From contig JACCXP010000177.1 of NCBI GenBank assembly GCA_013696905.1, positions 1-10,229 of the forward strand: a DNA stretch of 10,229 nucleotides. The letters are read 5' to 3'. A program made the translations under genes and the position numbers. This DNA comes from Thermoleophilaceae bacterium. Its GTDB lineage: Bacteria; Actinomycetota; Thermoleophilia; Solirubrobacterales; Thermoleophilaceae. Shown here in pieces: positions 6,141-10,229 of the stretch. How positions within the stretch are numbered: position 1 is the stretch's first letter; each line of letters starts with the position of its first letter. A model generated the notes under the pieces. The model was not told the DNA's origin. It did not search any database and saw nothing but the letters and a program-made list of their open reading frames with translations.

Positions 6141-7388
6141 TCAGGCGCGTCCGCGCAGCATCCCGTGCCAGTACAGCGCCGGAAGGCCGTGCAGCTTGAG
6201 CTCCCACCACGCGCGCCGCTCCTTGGTCGGGTCGAGCAGCGGGAACGAGGGCGCGGGCTTCATGTCGTAGTCGAACTCCGCGAGCAGCAGCTTGCCGTAG
6301 TCCGTCGGCAGCGGGCACGAGGCGTAGCCGTCGTAGGAGGCGGTGAGCGGCTGCGAGCGCATCGTCGCGATCAGGTTCTTGACGAGCACGGGCGCCTCCT
6401 TGCGGATCGCCGCACCGGTCTTCGAGGTCGGCAGGCTGCTGGCGTCCCCGAGCGAGAACACGTTCGGAAAGCGAACGTGCTGGAGCGTGTGCTTGTGAAC
6501 GTCGACCCATCCTGCCTCGTTGGCCAACGGGCTCCGCTTGATGAAGTCGGGCGGGCCCTGCGGCGGCGTCACGTGGATCATGTCGTAGGGGATGGTGACC
6601 TCCTCGCCCGAGTCGAGCTGCTTGAAGACGGCCTCCTTCTCATCGGGCCTGATCTCCGTGAGGTCGTGCTTGTAGCGAGTCTCGATGCCCTTGCGCGCCA
6701 CGACGGCGTTGAGCGGCACGGCGAAGTCGGGGGCACCGAAGATGCCCGGCGTGCCGGCTGCGTAGACGATCCTGCTGCGGTCGCGCACGCCCGAGCGCCG
6801 AAAGTGCGAGTCGGCCAGGTACATGATCTTCTGCGGTGCGCCGGCGCACTTGATCGGCGGCACCGGCATCGTGAAGAGGGCGGTGCCGCCGGTGAAGCCC
6901 TGGATCGTCTGCCAGGTGCGCTCGCACTGGTCGTAGGCGTAGTTCGAGCAGACGCCGTTGCGGCCGACGTTTCCCTCGAGCCCCTTGATCGCGTCCCAGT
7001 TGAGCTGCAGCCCCGGCGCCACGATCAGGTAGGCGTACGTGATCCGATCGCCGCCGGCCGTCACCACGGCGTTGTCCTCGGGCTCGAACGACGCGACGGC
7101 GTCCTCGATCCAGGTGGCGCCCTTCGGTATGTAGTCGACCTCGTCGCGCTCCGAGCGCTCCTTGGGGAAGACGCCCGCGCCCACGAGTGTCCACAGCGGC
7201 TGGTAGTAGTGCTTCGCCGACGGCTCGATGATCGCCACGTCCGCCGGCATCGCCCGGACGAGCCGGGCGGCGGCGGTGATCCCACCCGAGCCGCCGCCGA
7301 CGATCACGATCTGGTGGTGACGGCTCCTGCGCTGCGCCGGGCGCTGCTCCAGGGCCAGGTCGGTGCCGTCCATCATCGTCGATTCCAT
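6141..7388 (-). CDS. Sulfide:quinone oxidoreductase-like flavoprotein (type II SQR / SQOR-like)
   Basis: FAD-dependent pyridine-nucleotide-disulfide-type oxidoreductase expected to oxidise sulfide to a (poly/per)sulfide and reduce membrane quinone. The 415 residues track human SQOR: IVIVGGGSGG (27-36, FAD dinucleotide motif), HYYQPLWTLVGAG (60-72, a type II hallmark), PPIKCAGAPQKIMYL (177-191, redox Cys181), YDMIHVTPPQGPPD (268-281), AGWVDV (292-297), GDASSLPTSKTGAA (314-327), SCPLPTDYGKLLLAEFDYD (357-375) and a C-terminal LYWHGMLRG helix of the membrane-anchor type. The second redox cysteine expected from human SQOR (GDC-x2-LPTSK) is Ala316 here; Cys147, Cys155 and Cys358 remain. GGGGGAGG ends four bases before ATG 7388, which supports this start; the first ~24 residues are an extra, probably disordered, extension. 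It is divergent from an arsR-persulfide dioxygenase operon, which strongly supports a sulfide role. Electron acceptor and exact product are inferred. Confidence 0.9.
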   Translation of the reverse strand: MESTMMDGTDLALEQRPAQRRSRHHQIVIVGGGSGGITAAARLVRAMPADVAIIEPSAKHYYQPLWTLVGAGVFPKERSERDEVDYIPKGATWIEDAVASFEPEDNAVVTAGGDRITYAYLIVAPGLQLNWDAIKGLEGNVGRNGVCSNYAYDQCERTWQTIQGFTGGTALFTMPVPPIKCAGAPQKIMYLADSHFRRSGVRDRSRIVYAAGTPGIFGAPDFAVPLNAVVARKGIETRYKHDLTEIRPDEKEAVFKQLDSGEEVTIPYDMIHVTPPQGPPDFIKRSPLANEAGWVDVHKHTLQHVRFPNVFSLGDASSLPTSKTGAAIRKEAPVLVKNLIATMRSQPLTASYDGYASCPLPTDYGKLLLAEFDYDMKPAPSFPLLDPTKERRAWWELKLHGLPALYWHGMLRGRA

Positions 7389-7422
7389 GCTGCCTCCCCC
7401 GCTGTCGTTCGAGGACCGACCC

Positions 7423-7450
7423 TAGCTCGGCGACGTTGTCTAAGGAGCTA
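7423..7450. promoter_or_regulatory. Inverted repeat TAGCTC-N16-GAGCTA in the SQR promoter region
   Basis: A perfect 6-bp inverted repeat with a 16-base spacer lies in the divergent region, centred about 49 bases upstream of the SQR ATG. It overlaps TAGGGT (7424-7419, minus), the most plausible though weak -10 for SQR; I find no convincing -35. Its spacer equals that of the second repeat at 7453-7482, and the two centres are 31 bases apart, about three helical turns. It may be a second regulator site facing SQR. It is short enough to be chance. Confidence 0.35.
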
Positions 7451-7451
7451 T

Positions 7452-7482
7452 TTGACTCTTCAACCACAAAGGCATAGAGTCA
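7452..7482 (+). promoter_or_regulatory. arsR operon promoter (TTGACT-17-TAGAGT) overlapped by an inverted repeat
   Basis: TTGACT (7452-7457), 17 bases, TAGAGT (7475-7480) is the best promoter match I found in the window. Transcription should start about seven bases after the -10, at 7487-7488, which is the A of the ATG at 7488, so the mRNA would be leaderless. TGACTCT (7453-7459) and AGAGTCA (7476-7482) form a perfect 7-bp inverted repeat with a 16-base spacer that overlaps both the -35 and the -10. A repressor bound there would block RNA polymerase, which fits self-repression by the ArsR protein. Binding is inferred. Confidence 0.6.
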
Positions 7483-7487
7483 TGACC

Positions 7488-7841
7488 ATGCAGACCTCGA
7501 CCAGCGCGCCGATGCCCGAGGAGTTCGCTCAACTGATCGCCCGCCGCTTCGCCGCCCTCGCCGACCCGATGCGGATCCGGCTGCTCGACGCGCTGCGCGA
7601 TCGCGGCGAGGCGTCCGTCGGCGAGCTCGCCGAGGCGCTCGGGGCCGGTCAGGCCAACGTCTCGAAGCACCTGGGCGTGCTTCAGCAACAGGGCGTGGTC
7701 GCACGCCGCAAGGACGGCACGCGGGCGATCTACAGCATTGCCGACCCCGGCGTGCTGAGGCTGTGCGAGGAGGTCTGCGGCGGGATCCGCCAGCAGCTTC
7801 GCGAGCTCGAGGCCCTGCTCGAGCAGGGGACGGCAGTATGA
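7488..7841 (+). CDS. ArsR family transcriptional repressor, putative sulfide/persulfide sensor
   Basis: Small winged-helix repressor: 117 residues from the ATG at 7488, or 119 from the ATG at 7482. The wHTH is complete: RFAALADPMRIRLLDAL, then SVGELAEALGAGQANVSKHLGVLQQQGVV with the recognition helix around QANVSKHL, then the RRKDGTRAIYSI wing. The start at 7488 is preferred because the -10 at 7475-7480 predicts transcription beginning there and no strong ribosome binding site is present. The classic metal-binding CVC motif of arsenic sensors is absent. The only cysteines are C-x3-C in LCEEVCGG (Cys93 and Cys97 from 7488), in the C-terminal helix where sulfide-responsive BigR/SqrR-type regulators carry one of their two thiols. 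It is first in an operon with a persulfide dioxygenase and divergent from SQR, so sensing of reactive sulfur is the best guess; metal sensing is not excluded. Confidence 0.9.
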   Translation: MQTSTSAPMPEEFAQLIARRFAALADPMRIRLLDALRDRGEASVGELAEALGAGQANVSKHLGVLQQQGVVARRKDGTRAIYSIADPGVLRLCEEVCGGIRQQLRELEALLEQGTAV

Positions 7842-7845
7842 ACCC

Positions 7846-7853
7846 AGAGGAGG
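7846..7853 (+). promoter_or_regulatory. Strong ribosome binding site deciding the dioxygenase start
   Basis: AGAGGAGG is a near-perfect Shine-Dalgarno sequence just after the arsR stop. It leaves only one base before the ATG at 7855 but seven bases before the in-frame GTG at 7861. The spacing therefore favours GTG 7861 as the real start, with the upstream ATG too close to be used well. Confidence 0.65.
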
Positions 7854-7860
7854 CATGCCA

Positions 7861-9264
7861 GTGATCTTTCGCCAGATAACCCATGACGATCTCGGATGCG
7901 CGTCCTACCTGATCGGCGACGAGAAGGCGGGCGTCGCGGCCGTGGTCGACCCCCGCTTTGAGATCGACGAGTACCTGGAGCTCGCGCGCTACATGGGCGT
8001 GCGGATCGAGCACGTCCTCGAGACCCACAACCACGCCGATCACGTGTCGGGGCACGGGCGCCTCGCGGTGGCGACCGGGGCGACCATCCACGTGCACCGC
8101 GACGCCGCGCCCGACTACGAGCACGAGCCCTTCGATGACGGCTTCGAGCTCGAGCTAGGCTGCCTGCGCGTACGCGCGATCCACGCCCCGGGGCACCGGC
8201 CCGAGCACACGGCGTTCGCGCTGATCGACACCCGTCGCGGCGAGGAGCCGTGGGCGGTGCTCACCGGCGACACGCTGTTCGTGGGCGACATCGCGCGCCC
8301 CGACCTGGCCGTCGAGAAAGAGGCGGGCGCGCGCGCGATCTTCCACACGCTGCACGACAAGCTGCTCACTCTCGGCGACGACACCGAGGTCTGGCCCGGC
8401 CACCTCGGCGGCTCGCTGTGCGGGGGCCCCGGGATGGACATGAAGGTCTCCTCGACGATCGGCTACGAGTCGCGCCACAACGCGCTGCTCGGGGAGGAGG
8501 ACGAGGATCGCTTCGTGGAGCAGTCGCTTGCCACGCTCGGACCGCAGCCGCCGAACTTCAAGGCGATCGTCGAGCTGAATCGCGGTCCGCTGCTCACCGA
8601 CGGGGTGGAGGTGATGCCGCTTGCGCCACGTCAGGTCGAACAGAAGCGCCTGCGGGGCGCGCTGCTCGTGGACGTGCGCACGGACCTTCAGTTCGACGAC
8701 GCGCACGTGCCGGGCTCGATCTGCATCCCGATCCTGAACGCGGGCTTCGGCTCGAAGCTCGCCTGGCTCGCCGACCGCGACCAGGAGATCGTCTTCATCG
8801 GCCGCGACGACGAGGACGCGCGCGGTGCCGCCGGCCTTGCCGTGGCCGTCGGCATGCGTAAGCTCGGCGGCTTCCTCCATGGCGGCATGACCGCCTGGCG
8901 CCAGGAGAAGCGCGACGCCGAGCGGCTCGAGCGCCTGCCGGTCGACCGGCTCCCGGAGCGCCTCGAGGCGGACCCCGAGATCCAGGTGCTCGACGTGCGC
9001 GAGCGCTCGGAGTGGGACGCGGGGCATCTGCCCGGGTCCGTGCACGTGCCCTACCACGACATCCACTCGTTCCCCGAGGGGCTCGACCCGGAGCGGCCGG
9101 TGGCGGTCATCTGCGGCTCGGGCCAGCGTTCGGCGGTGGCCGCAAGCCTGGTGCGACGCCATGGCGCCCACACCGTGATCCACGTGAGCGAGGGTGGCGT
9201 CCCGAAGCTCGGGCGCATGGGGATGAAGCTCGAGAAGACCGAGACCGCCCAGGCGGCGGCGTGA
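7861..9264 (+). CDS. Persulfide dioxygenase-rhodanese fusion (CstB-like)
   Basis: Three-domain sulfur enzyme; numbering from the ATG at 7855 (469 residues), though GTG 7861 is the more likely start (467). Domain 1 (about 1-245) is an ETHE1-type metallo-beta-lactamase-fold persulfide dioxygenase: THNHADHVSGH (57-67), HAPGH (110-114) and TGDTLFVGD (137-145); the mononuclear iron ligands by analogy are His58, His114 and Asp139. WPGHLGGSLCG (180-190) carries Cys189, equivalent in place to the PDO-domain cysteine of CstB. Domain 2 (about 255-350) is a rhodanese fold with LVDVRTDLQFDDAHVPGS, but Gly316 replaces the active cysteine, so it is a pseudo-rhodanese. Domain 3 (about 360-460) is an active rhodanese with Cys420 in ICGSGQRS. 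Expected reactions: thiol persulfide plus O2 to sulfite, and sulfane-sulfur transfer giving thiosulfate. It lies 19 bases after arsR and overlaps the next start by four bases. Cytoplasmic; no signal peptide. Confidence 0.94.
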   Translation: MIFRQITHDDLGCASYLIGDEKAGVAAVVDPRFEIDEYLELARYMGVRIEHVLETHNHADHVSGHGRLAVATGATIHVHRDAAPDYEHEPFDDGFELELGCLRVRAIHAPGHRPEHTAFALIDTRRGEEPWAVLTGDTLFVGDIARPDLAVEKEAGARAIFHTLHDKLLTLGDDTEVWPGHLGGSLCGGPGMDMKVSSTIGYESRHNALLGEEDEDRFVEQSLATLGPQPPNFKAIVELNRGPLLTDGVEVMPLAPRQVEQKRLRGALLVDVRTDLQFDDAHVPGSICIPILNAGFGSKLAWLADRDQEIVFIGRDDEDARGAAGLAVAVGMRKLGGFLHGGMTAWRQEKRDAERLERLPVDRLPERLEADPEIQVLDVRERSEWDAGHLPGSVHVPYHDIHSFPEGLDPERPVAVICGSGQRSAVAASLVRRHGAHTVIHVSEGGVPKLGRMGMKLEKTETAQAAA

Positions 9265-9905
9265 CCGAGCACGAGGCGGACGAGCGGCGGACGTTCGAGC
9301 CGCGGCCGATCGCGGGTGAGGCGGCACTGCGCCGGAAGGTGGCCGCACAGCTGAAGGCGCTGCACGCGCTCAAGTCGGCCGCGCTGCGCATGTTCGACGC
9401 GATGCTGAGCGCGGTGCGCGCCGAGCGGGCTGCCAGCTCGCTCGCCGAGGTGGAGGATCTGCTCGGCCGGATGCTCGACGCGTTCGGGGGGCACCGCGAG
9501 GAGACCGCCGCTCACGAGCGCGGGCTGCGCCGGCGTCTCAGCGAGCTCGGCGAGCGGCCGTCGGCGCCGCGCGAGATCGGGATGGGCCTCGCCGCGCTCG
9601 CGCGCGGCAACCTTGGCCGGATCGGGGGTCAGAACCAGGGTGCAAACGCCCGCGACGCATTCGTGTTCGAGCACCTCGAGATCGCGTCCTACGAGCTGCT
9701 CGAGCGCCTGGCCGAGCGGGCTGGGGACCTGGCCACCGCCGAGCTCGCGCGCTCTGCGCGCGTCGAGGACGCCGCGATGGCGGACAAGATCGCGCGCAAT
9801 TGGGACAACGTACTGTCGTTGATGCTGGCCTCCGAGCAGATCCCCACCAACCGCCCCGACCAATCGCCGGTCGCCGAGACGCCCCCGGCTCCCGCCTCGA
9901 GTTGA
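9261..9905 (+). CDS. Ferritin-like domain protein (DUF892/YciF-like)
   Basis: All-helical protein of 214 residues that I assign to the ferritin-like superfamily, closest to DUF892-type proteins. Helices fall at about 20-57, 61-97, 128-155 and 157-190. Candidate di-metal residues come in typical positions: Glu80/Glu81 and His85 in HREETAAHE, Glu137, His138 and Glu140 in FEHLEIASYELL, and Glu169/Asp170 in VEDAAMA. The block NARDAFVFEHLEIASYELL is the most diagnostic. A Gly/Asn-rich loop (117-128) links the two helix pairs, and the last ~25 residues are Pro-rich and probably disordered. The GTG start overlaps the dioxygenase TGA (GTGA), indicating translational coupling and a shared function. 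The frame is open further upstream, but that part is inside the dioxygenase gene and has no homology. Role unknown: iron supply or storage for the iron-dependent dioxygenase, or peroxide/sulfur-stress defence, are inferences. Confidence 0.82.
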   Translation: MTEHEADERRTFEPRPIAGEAALRRKVAAQLKALHALKSAALRMFDAMLSAVRAERAASSLAEVEDLLGRMLDAFGGHREETAAHERGLRRRLSELGERPSAPREIGMGLAALARGNLGRIGGQNQGANARDAFVFEHLEIASYELLERLAERAGDLATAELARSARVEDAAMADKIARNWDNVLSLMLASEQIPTNRPDQSPVAETPPAPASS

Positions 9906-9925
9906 GACTGGCGCCTCGCGCAGTC
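9906..9925 (+). terminator. Putative hairpin terminator after the arsR-dioxygenase-ferritin-like operon
   Basis: GACTG-g-CGC, loop CTC, GCG-CAGTC forms an 8-bp GC-rich stem with one bulged G and a 3-base loop, starting at the first base after the stop codon. No T-run follows, as is common for actinobacterial terminators. It would separate the sulfur operon from the Fe-S gene, although read-through is possible. Confidence 0.45.
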
Positions 9926-9997
9926 CACGATGCGACATGCCATACCACCATGCGGTAGGTTCGCCTCCGTCGTGGAGCGCCGACCCGTGACTCCCGC

Positions 9998-10229
9998 ATG
10001 ACCCGGATCGGCTTCGTGATCAACCAGGAGACGTGCATCGGCTGCCACGCCTGCACGGTCGCCTGCAAGCAGGAGCACGGAGTCGAGCTCGGTGTCTTCC
10101 GGACCTGGGTCAAGTACATCGAGCAGGGCGAGTTCCCAGACGTCCGCCGCCACTTCTCGGTGCTGCGCTGCAACCACTGCGACGACGCGCCGTGCATATC
10201 GATCTGCCCGACCGGCGCGCTCTTCCGGC
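9998..10229 (+). CDS. 4Fe-4S dicluster subunit of a DMSO-reductase-family complex, 3' partial
   Basis: Start of an electron-transfer subunit of the PsrB/PhsB/SoeB/DmsB/NrfC type; 77 residues are visible before the window ends. CIGCHACTVAC (13-23) is a C-x2-C-x2-C-x3-C cluster motif, and CNHCDDAPCISICP (58-71) is C-x2-C-x4-C-x3-C, the spacing seen in the second binding site of these four-cluster subunits. RTWVKYIEQGEFPDVRRHF between them is also typical. No Tat or other signal peptide precedes the first motif, so the subunit faces the cytoplasm unless carried by a partner. ATG 9998 is the only in-frame start; its Shine-Dalgarno is poor (GGAG 21 bases upstream), so translation may be leaderless or weak. 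Partner genes (molybdopterin catalytic subunit, NrfD-like anchor) would lie downstream. Next to a sulfide/persulfide operon, a sulfite dehydrogenase or polysulfide/thiosulfate reductase is attractive but unproven. Confidence 0.9.
   Translation, partial: MTRIGFVINQETCIGCHACTVACKQEHGVELGVFRTWVKYIEQGEFPDVRRHFSVLRCNHCDDAPCISICPTGALFR

Noticed and set aside
6114..7481. Long upstream extension of the arsR frame across the SQR gene
   Set aside because: It is antisense to SQR, lacks any recognisable domain and is upstream of a good promoter; only the part from 7488 is ArsR-like.
9012..9260. Upstream extension of the ferritin-like frame
   Set aside because: Lies inside the rhodanese domain coding sequence in another frame; homology begins after the GTG at 9261, which has the usual 4-base coupling overlap.
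8155..9348. 397-codon minus-strand frame opposite the dioxygenase gene
   Set aside because: His/Arg/Val-rich shadow of a real plus-strand gene with clear catalytic motifs; no family resemblance.
9937..9990. 17-codon ORF (MPYHHAVGSPPSWSADP) ending seven bases before the Fe-S gene start
   Set aside because: No ribosome binding site and no attenuator-like codon run; could be a leader peptide but is short enough to be chance. CATGC direct repeats at 9936 and 9949 nearby are likewise too short to call.

Overview
The window is compact, very GC-rich bacterial DNA with short intergenic gaps, several stop/start overlaps and strong third-position GC. Gene content (DHA2 exporter with MarR, ACAD10/11-like acyl-CoA dehydrogenase, type II sulfide:quinone oxidoreductase, persulfide dioxygenase-rhodanese) and signs of leaderless transcripts fit a high-GC actinobacterium, perhaps of the Thermoleophilia/Solirubrobacterales type. 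That placement is inference; no marker gene is present. I saw no tRNA, rRNA, CRISPR array or insertion sequence.

Layout. (1) 2-1234 (+): a GH13 alpha-glucosidase cut off at its 5' end by the window edge. (2) 1248-3181 (-): a marR-DHA2 exporter operon with a 4-base stop/start overlap, convergent with GH13 and divergent from (3) 3254-4471 (+), an acyl-CoA dehydrogenase. The 72-bp gap between marR and the dehydrogenase is AT-rich and palindromic, a likely MarR operator. (4) 4468-5999 (-): a DUF1802 gene and, downstream, a protein with an HExxH...E metallopeptidase-like signature; the 86-bp gap between them carries a 16-bp palindrome. (5) 6141-9905: a sulfide/persulfide detoxification locus. A type II SQR-like flavoprotein (-) is divergent from a (+) operon of an ArsR repressor, a CstB-like persulfide dioxygenase with two rhodanese domains, and a ferritin-like protein. 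(6) 9998-end (+): the start of a two-cluster 4Fe-4S subunit of a DMSO/polysulfide/sulfite-type oxidoreductase, cut off by the 3' edge.

How the genes may work together. SQR would oxidise sulfide to a persulfide and pass electrons to quinone. The dioxygenase would oxidise the persulfide to sulfite, and the C-terminal rhodanese would move sulfane sulfur between thiols and sulfite/thiosulfate. The ArsR protein, which has a C-x3-C pair near its C-terminus, probably represses both directions from the 93-bp divergent region. A near-consensus promoter there is covered by an inverted repeat and would start an essentially leaderless arsR transcript. The Fe-S subunit that follows could belong to a sulfite-oxidising (SoeB-like) or polysulfide/thiosulfate-reducing (PsrB/PhsB-like) complex, which would extend the sulfur theme, but its partners lie outside the window.

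Most notable points: the SQR-like protein lacks the second redox cysteine expected from human SQOR; a ferritin-like protein is translationally coupled to the persulfide dioxygenase; the HExxH protein is unassigned; and several palindromes sit exactly on predicted promoters.
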